A stretch of 64,000 bases of DNA from Paraspadella gotoi (taxonomy: Eukaryota > Chaetognatha), in assembly GCA_051294375.1 (NCBI GenBank), contig CM119267.1, positions 9,722,339 to 9,786,338 on the forward strand, read 5' to 3'. The notes below the pieces were generated by a model. It worked only from the letters and a program-made list of their open reading frames with translations, ran no database searches and was not told the origin of the DNA. How positions within the stretch are numbered: the first letter of the stretch is position 1; each line of letters starts with the position of its first letter. Shown here piece by piece: positions 1 to 10,822 of this stretch. Both the position numbers and the translations under genes were made by a program.

Positions 1-743
1 GTTTGTCTTGGACGAAGGGATGATTGAGTAGGCATTTGCGTAAAGAGTGCATTAGGCTTACACCGAGAGCTTAGGTTCTTTTTGGCAACTTCACGGAGGT
101 TGTGGTGGAATATTACGGTGTATGCTCAATATATTTGAGTATAGAATCTCGTGAAATTCGTTGAGTTTGCATCACATGGACAAAGAGTATACTTGTTCAG
201 TCTTTCCGCTAACGGTAAACCGTAACCGTTTTTCTCATCTAAGATTGCGAGTCGAGCTCCAACTTAACTATACCGGGATGTATATTAGAGATGTACAGAG
301 CGTACAGAGAAGGCAAAGCACGAAATTAGAATATATTATTAACTTACTTCGTCAGTAACCATTGATTTTTTTTCTATATCACAACATCTATAGAGAGATT
401 TTATATATTAGATATAATATTATATTTTGAAGAAGGAAGCAAATTTACACATAACAGAGAAATGCAAGAAATACACTTAGATATATTCAGAATGACGCTT
501 TTGTCTGTACTGCTGGAGCAGTTGTTCGTACGAGATCTCGCTCTCCATCTACACGTCCCGACGCAAAGGTATATGAGCGATCTTCGTTTTTTTGTGGTCT
601 CTTTCACTACTCGAGCGAAGAACAGACGCTCTGCGCGGATCCGGACTTATAGTTGGCCCGCTCATGGGGCGGAGCGTACGCGCGAAGGAGTACCGTGCAG
701 GACAGTCGCCGAGAACAATGAGCAGCCTGGTCGTCCACGACCT
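1..743. other. No gene recognised
   Basis: AT-rich to about 600, then clearly GC- and CpG-rich. Several overlapping open frames run here on both strands, but none has a recognisable domain or a convincing splice context. The GC-rich part may be the 3' flank of the minus-strand exon that follows. Confidence 0.4.
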
Positions 744-990
744 TCAAATGGCGCGGAACCGCGGGCCCGTCATGACGTCCCGGATGCGCGGCAGAACCTG
801 CTGGTTCCGTCGCGACAGTCTTGACAGCACGCTGGTAGTCTCGCTATGCAGCGAGTCCTCGGACGCTTCGCCGTACGCTCTCTGGTCGCCGGATGAGCAA
901 GTGCCCAAGTTGGAGTCGTGTCGGCTGAAGCGAATCCAGAGAGATTCGAGATTGACAGCGAGCGGGGACCAGCTCAGCCCTTTGCGTCGC
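744..990 (-). CDS. Possible C-terminal exon of an unrecognised gene
   Basis: On the minus strand an open frame runs from just after a TAA near 997 to a TGA at 744-746. It ends in a Ser/Arg-rich tail (SVLSRLSRRNQQVLPRIRD then MTGPRFRAI). Its composition looks more like protein than the overlapping plus-strand frame at 592-999. Possible splice acceptors (AG) lie immediately inside the frame, so it would be the last coding exon of a gene whose other exons I could not find. No domain is recognised. The competing plus-strand frame of 135 codons cannot be excluded, and either could be chance in a GC-rich stretch. Confidence 0.3.
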
Positions 991-1943
991 GTTGCTTAAT
1001 CGAGTAACGCGAGCCAACACGTCTTCAACTCATCTTACTTCCATTCACTTGACATCTTCTGTTCAGGACTCTTGTTCGCGTGTAAGAGAAGGATAATTAT
1101 AAGATCGCAATTGCGGTCTGGCGTTATTTATTTATATATGCATATTCTCATTAATGATATAGTGTTCTCACACGGGAAAGTTACTTATGAATGACAGGAT
1201 TCTGCGTCTATTGAACGGTAAACTTGTTCGTTTTATGGGGTGCGATCTTTTGATCTTATTTAATACAGAAGAGAACCTTATCTATATTTAATTATCTAAT
1301 TTGACATAAGCCAATCCTCCTACTTTAATTTGCATTGTTACTTTAGTTATGTGTGAAAAACTGGTCCGTCCCAGTACAAGAAATAAAAAGGTTTAAAGCT
1401 CATGAATTTCTAATACCAAACTATCAAACTTCTCGCGCAATGACTTGCATGAAATTTTTTGCGCGCGCACCCCGACTAAAAAGCAAACGCTCCTCTCGTG
1501 GAAGGTCCCCATTGCGCGAGCTGTGGAACACCCGATCACCTCAATATCAAAAGAATAGCAAAGTAAAAAAAATACCGACCTTCTAGTTACATTAGATAAA
1601 AGACCGACAAGACCTGACCACCATCCATATTGATTCTAGAGTTTATCAAAATCGAACCGAAGCCGATCGAATCCACGATAGATTTCCCACTGCAGGTCGC
1701 AATGGTTAGTTATTCCGGATTTTAATGTATTTTCCGGAGTTTCTCGTTATCCGCTCCGCGTAATTTCGGCGTGCGATCANNNNNNNNNNNNNNNNNNNNN
1801 NNNNAAAAAAAAAAAGACAAGACAAGACAGTCGCGACAAAGTTCGCGTGACAATTCATGACAATTCATGACAATCAGCGAAAGAAAACAAAGAAATCGAT
1901 TCGACTTGGGAAGGAATAATAAAGAAGGGAGAAGAAAAGAAAA

Positions 1944-1975
<32 letters not shown>

Positions 1976-2359
1976 AACGTCTACCACGGCCAAATCTTTC
2001 TAAAGATTTCATTTTATTGTGTTTCGATTTATTTTTTTTTTTAAATGCGTCCTTGCGTTTACAGCATTTTCGAGAAAGCCTGTCTTTTAAAAACGTGTCC
2101 CTCATGAAGGAGGAAGGGAAAAGATACTCTTTAACGTTTTAATTCTTAGTTGGAATGAAGTGAAAGATTATAAAATTGAAAAAGAAACTCCTGAATGAAT
2201 TTATTAAATACAGGACGCATCGCACAGTTAGATCATTTTTCTTTTTCGTCCCTCGTTCTCCGTTAGACCGACGCCATATTTTCTTTTTCATCTTTTCTTT
2301 TTTTCTTTGCGAATTTTCGATTTCATTTACATTTTTCCTCGCGGAAGCTAAAATTTCTC

Positions 2360-2401
<42 letters not shown>

Positions 2402-2789
2402 TAATAAGATTAAAAAGCAACCGGCGCTGAATTTTAAAAAGTGATTCTTCCCCTTTCATGTGCGTAGGACCAAAATTTTTAAGCTCAAATTCCTCTTCGC
2501 CTGATTAAATTTCGCCAAATTTATTTTCTTTCCTTCCGCACCTGCGACCGTCAGCAACGACGATGACGAGCGGAGGACAAAGATTAAAACCAGGACACGT
2601 TCCACGACATAGGCGGAGACAACGAGGACAGCTTTCGCTCATTTTTTTTCACTGTTTTGAACGAAATCTCCTAGTTCTTCGATCTGACAACCAAATCAAC
2701 TCGGAACACAGATCTTTCATTCCATTAACGTTCGACGACTTTTAAGTAAATGATTCGCGCTCAACTCGGAGAATGTGGAACTTAGCGCG
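991..2789. other. Intergenic, AT-rich, with gap and trinucleotide arrays
   Basis: No gene is seen. It holds an assembly gap, a short direct repeat of CAATTCATGA near 1850-1875, a (GAC)n run near 1946-1975 and a (CGT)n run near 2362-2401. The last 250 bases become the upstream region of the G-gamma gene. Confidence 0.5.
1780..1804. other. Assembly gap (25 N)
   Basis: A 25-base run of N followed by poly-A. This length is a common placeholder for a gap of unknown size. Confidence 0.99.
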
Positions 2790-2995
2790 TTCATTGGTTG
2801 TTGGTGATGAAATTCTATTGGCTGATTGCGTTCCTTCGAACATCATCTTCTATTTGCATTGAATATAAAATATAGAATTTTTTTTACTATGTTATATTGT
2901 GATACGTTTATTAAAGTTTAAGTGTTTAAATAACAATAACATCCCAATTTCGCTCAAAATCTAAAACTTTTACGAACCAAGAATATATAACGCGA
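2790..2995 (+). promoter_or_regulatory. Likely core promoter of the G-gamma gene
   Basis: Two inverted CCAAT boxes (ATTGG at 2793-2797 and 2817-2821) lie 24 bases apart. A TATA-like TATATAA at 2984-2990 lies 76 bases before the start codon. That spacing suits a short 5' leader of about 45-50 bases. The motifs are seen directly; their use as a promoter is inferred. Confidence 0.5.
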
Positions 2996-3065
2996 ACCCA
3001 GCCGAGCGAGACGAACCTTCGAACGCCGTTGTCAACTCTTCGTCCTCCTTCTTTTTCGTCGCAAG

Positions 3066-3531
3066 ATGTCGCGGGCGAGCGTCTCCAGCCGACGCGCCTC
3101 CAAAATCCTGGAACTTGAAAACGAGATCTTTCAGTTGACGAAAGAAGTGAAGACGGATCGATGGACGACTTCCGAGGTTTTGCAGGAACTCAAAAAGTGA
3201 GTCTTGTGTGTGATGGAGTCAGAGGAATAGAGAAAGGAGGCTTCAGAGTCACACACATACTAATTATTTATTAAATCTATTTGGTTTTTAGCCAAGTCTT
3301 TGACACTTTTACCGAGGGAGATACTAGTAGATAGGAGGTACTCGGATAATATCTCTGTAAATAATTTCAATAATTTTATTTCTTGTGTCTGGCCTTAAAC
3401 TATATCATTTAATAACTAATCAACTCCTCAGGTACATCGAGGCGGAACAAGAAGACGACGTCCTGGTCAAAGGCTTCAGCAAAGAAGTGAAGAACCCTTA
3501 CGAACAGGTCAAGAAGTGCGTCCTGTCCTGA
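3066..3531 (+). CDS. Heterotrimeric G-protein gamma subunit
   Basis: Two coding exons, 3066-3196 and 3432-3531, join across a GT-AG intron (donor GTGAGT, acceptor CTCAG) to give 76 residues, the usual G-gamma length. The protein is a charged amphipathic helix (KILELENEIFQLTKEVK) of the kind that forms the coiled coil with G-beta. It ends in an NPY motif, where the family has NPF, and a C-terminal CAAX box CVLS at 73-76. In known G-gamma proteins the CAAX cysteine is prenylated and anchors the beta-gamma dimer to the inner face of the plasma membrane. A terminal serine normally directs farnesyl rather than geranylgeranyl transfer. The start is the first ATG after the TATA-like motif. CCAAT and TATA motifs lie upstream and a duplicated 75-base segment lies downstream. 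The family call is strong; the subtype is not determined. Confidence 0.9.
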
Positions 3532-3659
3532 GCCGCCCCGGGCGCCAACCCTCGTTGGGCCGTCACCTCCGCGCGCTCAAGGGGATGAGGAAACCTGTTC
3601 GCTGAAGGCTCACGCGAACAATTTAGAGAACCTTGAGGAACAAAAGTGGGCGATGTGGA

Positions 3660-3794
3660 AACTAGAAAAGAAATTAATTTAACAATTCCCAGAGTAAAAT
3701 TGTTTGTATCGATGTAATGTAATGCAATGAGCAAACTAGAAAAGAAATTAATTTATCGATTGCCGGAGTCAAATTGTTTGTAACGATGTAATGT
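3660..3794 (+). repeat. 75-base direct repeat, two copies
   Basis: A segment beginning ACTAGAAAAGAAATTAATTT and ending at GATGTAATG occurs at about 3660-3719 and again at about 3735-3794 with a few substitutions. It lies in the 3' flank of the G-gamma gene, so the last part of that transcript may be duplicated. Confidence 0.8.
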
Positions 3795-3848
3795 TTTGTC
3801 GTTGTGCTTTTTATTTTTGAAAACAAAATGATTGAAAAAGTAACACTA

Positions 3849-3956
3849 ATGTCGGCGGGAACTGAAGAAGAAGACGACGATGATGGCGACGTAGACAATA
3901 AGAGAAAATGTGCCGACGATAACGACGACGAAGACGACGACGACCTCGATGAGTAA
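3849..3956 (+). CDS. Possible 35-residue acidic micro-ORF
   Basis: An ATG-to-TAA frame encodes a very acidic peptide with a basic NKRK patch between two Asp/Glu runs. The layout recalls the tail of prothymosin-like nuclear proteins. It lies 320 bases past the G-gamma stop, and much of it is (GAC)n, a triplet common across this window. Chance translation of a trinucleotide repeat is the more likely explanation. Confidence 0.15.
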   Translation: MSAGTEEEDDDDGDVDNKRKCADDNDDEDDDDLDE

Positions 3957-4385
3957 ACAAGTACGAGTTGGAACGAATCGGAAGTTCCATTCGGAAGAAA
4001 CGAGAAAAAACAGCGGGAGGTGAGACGAGGAAGCGTGGCAAGAGGGAGTGTGATGTGGAAGAGGTTGGAGGGAGTGGGAGAATGAGATGGAGTGATAGAG
4101 GAAGAAGTGAGAGGGAGTCAAAGCCCGAAGGGGAAAGAGAAAGTGAGAATGAGAGGGAGTGATAGAGGAAGAAGGGAGTGATAGGGAGTGGGAGAGGAAG
4201 GAGGAAGGAGTTGCAAGGAGGCATGGAAAACTGGAGTGACAGCTGTGGCCGAAGAAAGAAAGTGGAGGGAGAGGGAGTTGCTTTGGAAAGAGTGAAGAGA
4301 GGGAGTGGTAGAGAAAAATTGGGAGAGTTGATGGGGAGACGAAGGGGAAAACGACGGGAAAGGATAGAAATGAGATAGAGTGGGG

Positions 4386-4416
<31 letters not shown>

Positions 4417-5172
4417 AAGGCGAAAGATGGAGAATGTTGATAGGAGGGATCGGAAAGAGTAACCCGCTGGAACCAGTGACTTCGTAAGGGAGATGTGAAT
4501 AAAGCGCTGGAGGAGTGGAAAGAGACGAGGGTTCTAAAATCATTAGTTTATCTGCGTCTCTTTAATGCAATTGAAAACGGAACCCCTCCCGCCATTGACT
4601 CTCTTCCCTTCATATTTATGCAGTCATTCTCGCCATTCTTTTTCTCTTCCTGTAATTGTTTTATAGTCAACAAAGAATCAATTTAATTACAGTCTCCCGC
4701 TCGCTCGCTCTCTCCTCTCTCTCTCTTTTATTCTTTATATCTTTCTTTTTTTTCTTCTCTAATAGTTTTCTCACTTGATGACATCCTCATTCGATTCACG
4801 AGACGGAAGAGGCTGAGAGAGAAAAGAGAAAAATGCTTGTATGAAACATTATAAATAATTAAGGGTTATTTAATTTGTTGAATAACAAACTATAAATCAG
4901 TATTGATTCGGCAAAACGGGTGAGAGAAGCAGCAAACGCAGCTTATTTTGTAAGTCTAAAGAAAAGAAAAAATGGGGACAGAAAATGATATTTAAGAAGA
5001 CTGAATTGGAATTGGAATTTGAATAAAAAACGAGACAATAAGTTAAGTGGAGAATGAGCGAAACAATAGAAGAGTGAAATAAAATGGGGAGTGAAGCGAG
5101 CGTGGCAGGAGAGCGGAGAATTGAAAGGAACGGAAAAAGGGAGTGAAAGAGAGAGAGAGTAAAAGAAAGAAA

Positions 5173-5174
5173 AG

Positions 5175-5255
<81 letters not shown>
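5173..5255. repeat. (GA)n microsatellite
   Basis: A nearly pure GA dinucleotide array of about 80 bases. It gives false Ser/Leu-rich frames on one strand and Arg/Glu-rich frames on the other. Confidence 0.95.
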
Positions 5256-5258
<3 letters not shown>

Positions 5259-5434
5259 TAGAAAAGTGTGAGAAAGAGGAGGAGAGAGATGGAGTGAACA
5301 GAAAGAGAACTTGGCGCCCGTTCGTTCGTAACGAATCCCGTGGGAGAAATTCGAAACAAAACGACGTCGATGAAATCCGACGATACCGGTCATTAGCTGA
5401 TGCGAGACAGAGATGGAGATTGGAGGGAGGAGAG

Positions 5435-5435
<1 letters not shown>

Positions 5436-5510
<75 letters not shown>

Positions 5511-5519
5511 AAAGAGAGA

Positions 5520-5555
<36 letters not shown>
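5436..5555. repeat. Interrupted (GA)n microsatellite
   Basis: A GA array with scattered extra A bases (GAGAAGAGAG units), about 120 bases. Confidence 0.95.
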
Positions 5556-5559
<4 letters not shown>

Positions 5560-7315
5560 AATAGAAACAAAGTGGCACCCTGAAAGATTTCTCATAAAAT
5601 TCTCTCCAGTCACATTCCGTCAGATTTGGGCGTCGGCGTTTGCAACTGTTTTGAAGAAGAACATTATCCTTATATGATTAAGATTATACACTCATTAATT
5701 ATATCAACTGTTAAATAAATGTCATTCATGTCATTCATGTGGCGGTATATTCAGAATCGCGACTAATTTTTCGCTTTTAAGAAATCTCGTTCTAACAAAA
5801 ATCCCATTCACAGGCTTAAAAGTAAAAAGTCCTCAATTTTAACAAAATTCGAGAAACGATTTTCCAAGAAATTATTTTGCTTATTTTCTACTTCGGTGAT
5901 AGGCAATCACTTACGCTCTCGCACACCGTGGCGATGGGTAACACCCGGTCACATGCAATGGCACGCGGTCGCACGCTCGAAACACCCAGACACGCCCTCT
6001 TTCCTCGCCTTTCCCTCTTCTCCTCTTTTTTTTTTATTTTTGCGTGGGCACGCGCCTTACTCCGCCCACCCACCCGGGTTCGCGCCCGCCACATCCGGTC
6101 TCCGGTTTCGTTCCCTTTTTTTTGTCAGCGCTAAACGATTTACGAGCGAAGAAAAATAGAAACAGAAAACAGAAAACAAAAACAAACAAAAGAAGAAAAG
6201 AAAAATCGGGACGCGCGAAAGAATTTCGATAGTGAGAAAAACATATAAATCTTGTGAGAAGCCGATTTCATTAGGGATCCCGGAGGAGATGCAACGAGGA
6301 TGTCATGTGTGAGAGGCATCGTCACTGGTGATGCGTGAGTTGGGGACGTCAGCAATGCTGCGGAATTTGTTTTTGGTGATAACGTTCAGAGTATACGATG
6401 GAGTTTTTAAGCGTGTGCCTTCGTGTGGATGGCTGATCGTGAAATATTACTCGCGTTTCAAAACAAACTTTTGAGTCTGATTTGTTTTTTTTTCGTGGGG
6501 AGAGAGTTCTCTTTTAAAATACTTTTTTTAAAATGCTTTTCATTCTCATCATGGAATTTTCCTTCAGTCAGTCTACAGTTTTTGTTTTCGTTTCTAGATT
6601 TTTTTTCTTCTAAAAATAACACATTTTTTTTTCTTGAGAGATGAAGTCATTTTTCTTTTCGCCCAAAACGGAAGTCTCTCTCTCAAGAATGCACCGGAGG
6701 CGCCAGCTGCTGCAGGGGCAGCGTTGGAAGCAGCGGCTCAGCAGCGGCTTATAAAGAGATAAAAGCGTTTGCCCCGATGACGACGACAAAGACTTCGACG
6801 TCAATTTGGTCTGAACTTTAACGACGAATTTCGCCCTTTTATATCTCCAAGGCTTGGGTGGATCTTAATGTGATCGTTACAGCTTTAGGCTCGGTGAAAT
6901 GAAGTCGAGGGACTTCCAAGGCAGGGACCATTAGAAGCGGAACGAAGAAAAAAAGTAGGAGAAAAATAAAAAGGAAAAAAAATTTTGAAAAAATAGGGAA
7001 GAAAAAGGAAAGAGAAATCTGGAGTCGAAACTCGGAAATGGAATTTTGAGGTGACGTCATCGTGTGGGTGAAGGAATGGGTTAAAGCGAATGGGGGCGGG
7101 GCCTGAAATGGGAAGGTGGGAGGGGCGTGGAGGATATGGCGCGGAAGAAGGTGGAAGTAAGTGAGGTAGGGTGAGAAAAGGGAAGGGAGAGAGTTAAAGT
7201 TAAGGAGAGAGAGAGAAAGAGAGAAACCGTGAAACGTGGTGGGACCGTTAAAGCTTCTCTAAGAGAGAGATAAATTTTGGCGGGTGGCAACATCAGGTTG
7301 TGGCAAGCGAAAGAG

Positions 7316-7448
<133 letters not shown>

Positions 7449-8773
7449 CTGAAGACCGAGTTTACAGATGCACTTCTATTTGTGTTATGACGTCTGTAAA
7501 ATATTTCACTTCCGTATCACGAGATTTTCAAGTTGAACCAAAATACAATCGACGTCAGGAAACGAAAATATGAAAATAAAAAAGCGTAAAATTGAAGGAA
7601 ATTCCTTTGGGCGCCGAAGTCTGGAAAGAAAATGGCTGATGTCGCGTCTCACGAATAAAAAAGCTTCGAAAAAAGAATTCAAATCGATTTGGCGCCAAAA
7701 TTTGAACCGTATCTCCGCGTTGGAGGAAAGGGACATCTTGCCTCTTGGCTCTTTGCTCTGGTTTTAATAGATATTATACGTTAATAACCTAGCTATGACT
7801 CATAGTATGAGGTAATATTTTACTAATTTCACCAATATTTCACGAGCATTTAAATCATGTTTCAAGTCGGCGATCTCAACCAAATCTCAACCGATATTTA
7901 ATACCGTAATCACTCACGACAACAACGACGATGACGACGACGACGCTAATCCCTCTCGCCATCAAGCTTCCGCCTCCAGGTGGATCTGCCGAACCATCAG
8001 GCACCCACGTCTTTCGCGCGAGAAAAACGTCTGCTTTCCCCCCCCTCCTGCCCTTCGAAGAGAAAAGAAAATGACAATGAGAAGTGAGAGTCGGTCAAGT
8101 TCAAGAGAGAACTTACTTTGAGCTTACCCTGAAGCGGATTGTTGTTTTTCTTTGGTTCATTGACGATTGGGCTTCGCTGAAAAAGTTAGGTTTATTAGTT
8201 TGACCCCAAAACGGATCTTTACTATCTCTTCCTCCCCAGATTCTAACTCATTTTACTAACCATAACACTTTCCCTCAATTGTTTTTTTTTTTCGTTATGA
8301 TTTCTCCGCAACGCGCCCATTGCGAAGTCTCATCAACGCCTCCGCGCACCTCTCGCCCGCGCGCGTTTGCCACGCCCACCATCGACCCTGGCTGGACTAA
8401 CCGGACGGTGCTTCCTCGTCCTCGTCGTCATTATCGTCATTTTTATCTCCGTCGTCGTGGTCGTCGTCGTCGTCGTCAGCCCCAAGGTTTTTTTTCTCCA
8501 TCTCTAATCGACGTAACTCGGATCGTGTTTACCGAGGTCGATGATGGCATGACGATGCCACTCGGATGCCGCTCAGATGCCACTCTCGTGCCATTGCGCC
8601 GCCACCCATCGCGATGAGCCCCTAGGCGCCGCGATATGGCGGCCGGCGGCGGCTGCGGCGGCCTCGTTGGGAGACGGCGCCGACCTTAATCGCCGACATC
8701 ATCTCGTCTCTCGTTACCGACGAATCGAGAAGATCGTTTCGTCATTCGACGCCCGAAATATTTCTTTCCAGAC

Positions 8774-8962
8774 CGACAAATGTCGGCCCGAATCTAGTCT
8801 CTTCTGGCCAATTGGGGGAGGGTGTCTCGTTTAAAAGCCGACATAGCCCATCTTGTCGGGCAAACGAGCGCCGTCTTCGCTCCTCCAGCTTGCCGACCAA
8901 AAACGGCGCTCGTTTAAATTCGAAAAAAACGTTTTCGACGTCGGCCATTTTATTTTTTATTT
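8774..8962. repeat. Cluster of CCGAC/GTCGG palindromes
   Basis: A perfect palindrome CCGACAAATGTCGG is followed by several more GCCGAC and GTCGGC blocks and a GGCGCTCGTTT segment matched by AAACGAGCGCC upstream. Similar blocks recur near 9744-9820, 18894-18933 and 59117-59175. Confidence 0.5.
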
Positions 8963-9743
8963 CTCCATTTTTATTTTCTTTTATTCTGGGAGAGAAATTT
9001 TCTCGAGAAGCGAATCTTAACGACGAACTTGATCTTTAACGGAACAATTCTTGGGATGGAAGATTTTTTTTTTTCGTCTCTGATAAAAAAAAAGGAGATA
9101 AAATGACATAAAATTCTCCTTTTTACGAGATGATAAAAGGCGTTTTTGGAGGGAGAGAGCGACGCTAAAGGAACTTGGGAAGACTTCGATGGAAACGAAA
9201 ACGTTAACCTACTTTTTCTTTATTCAAAGTCGTTTTTACGATGAGAGGCGATTTGCTTCCAGAGTTACATTTGAGTTACATTGAAGGCTGTGATTTGATT
9301 TTAGGGTCTTACTTTATATCAAATATAAATGAAGACGAGATTAAATGGCTGAACCTATGGTCCGATGCTTTTAGCTTTTAGATCCTAAAATTTAGGATCT
9401 CTGGAGATAAATAATTCTGTTCTAACTCATCAACTGTTAATAAAAGTAGTCCTTTTCTCTCCAAAGCCTCGTTCAGGTCGTTTTAAAATGACTATTATTC
9501 AAAGTGACCATAGTTAATATATTTTTTTACTTTCGTGAGATCTCGCGATTCACGATTCTCACATAGTACTGCAGAGAGTCATCTCAGATTTTACTTTCAC
9601 CCTTTAACTCCTCCCTCCCTATTCTCCTCTTCTTCTTGCCCCTCCTCCTCCTCCTCCTCCTCCTCCTCCCCCTCCTCCTCTCGTGTTTCTCCACCTTTTT
9701 TTTTCTTGATGACGTCGACGCTTTTGTAATTTTCTTCTTCTCC

Positions 9744-9910
9744 TCCGGCAGCCGACGGCAACATCGTCGGCTAAACGTCGGCCATTTCTCTCCGGAGCGT
9801 CGGCAAAATTGTCGGCGCCTTCTTGTCTGGGACTCGGATAGGCCTCGGTTGGGCCTTGGTTGGGCGTAAGCTGGGAGTCGCCTGGTAGTCAGCTGGGAGC
9901 CGGCTGGCAT
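9744..9910. repeat. Degenerate GTCGGC and TGGGC short repeats
   Basis: Four or more GTCGGC/GCCGAC blocks (9750-9815) run into an imperfect 10-base tandem series of GGTTGGGC/GCTGGGAG type (9838-9910). Confidence 0.5.
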
Positions 9911-10002
9911 AGCGCCCGAACATCCGAGCGTCTGGGGACTGTGGAGCGGTAGGGAGCGAGAGAGAGCGAGAATTATTTTAAAAAAAAAGCTGAGAGAGAG
10001 AT

Positions 10003-10007
<5 letters not shown>

Positions 10008-10070
<63 letters not shown>
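10008..10070. repeat. (GA)n microsatellite
   Basis: A pure GA array of about 60 bases. Confidence 0.95.
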
Positions 10071-10071
<1 letters not shown>

Positions 10072-10740
10072 GATGATGCGATTTTTCTACCAGCGAAGAC
10101 ATGAGGTCTTCATTCTCTCGAAAGGGGAGGAGAGTGGAGTGATTCTCACAGAGAGAGAGAGAGAGAGTCGATTTTCTCAAGTTTTCTTTTTGTTGTTGTT
10201 GTTGTTGTTGCTGTGATCCTTCTTCCCGGTCGTTGCTGTCGCCCTTCGATCCGTGATGAATGCGTAAACCGTCGACCTTCGGTTCCGCGTCACGTGAATC
10301 ATTTTCACGTCGGACGTTTGACCTTTTGACCTTGGAGACGACGGTTGACCGGGAAGGACTCGCTCGGTGGGGGGGGATGGAGGAAAGATGGATGGAGGGA
10401 AGGAGGGATGAAAAGGAAAGGATGGATGGAAAGATGAAAAGAAGTTAGGGAGGAAAGGAAGTAGAAAGAAAAGAAGAAGAAAGAAAGAAAAAAAAACCAA
10501 GAAAGAAAAGAAAGAAACAAAGAAACCAAGAAAGAAAAGAAAAGAAATGGAACAAGCATCGGGTTTCGGATAAATGGAAACGAAGAGGCAGAAGGAAGGG
10601 AAGGAATTCCGACTAGAATATCGAATAATGTGAGCGATAGAATATGGAGCAGGAATGAGGAAAGAAAAGAAGGAAAAAAGGAAAACCAAGCGACGCGGGA
10701 AAAGTCACGGGGAAAATGAGCTGTGAAGAAAGCGGTAAGA

Positions 10741-10780
10741 GGAGAAGAGAGAGAAGAGAGAGAGAGAGAGAGAAGAGAGA

Positions 10781-10822
<42 letters not shown>
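10741..10822. repeat. Interrupted (GA)n microsatellite
   Basis: A GA array with periodic AAG interruptions. Confidence 0.93.

Noticed and set aside
4897-5613. 238-codon and overlapping Ser/Leu-rich minus-strand frames
   Set aside because: They are translations of (TC)n arrays and purine-rich DNA, with no splice sites or domains.
6680-6770. Short Ala/Gln-rich plus-strand frame
   Set aside because: Coding-like for about 25 codons only. No start, splice partner or domain could be supported.
8279-8617. 112-codon frame in a CpG-rich block
   Set aside because: Arg-rich through (CGT)n, with no homology recognised. The block is better described as GC-rich intergenic DNA.
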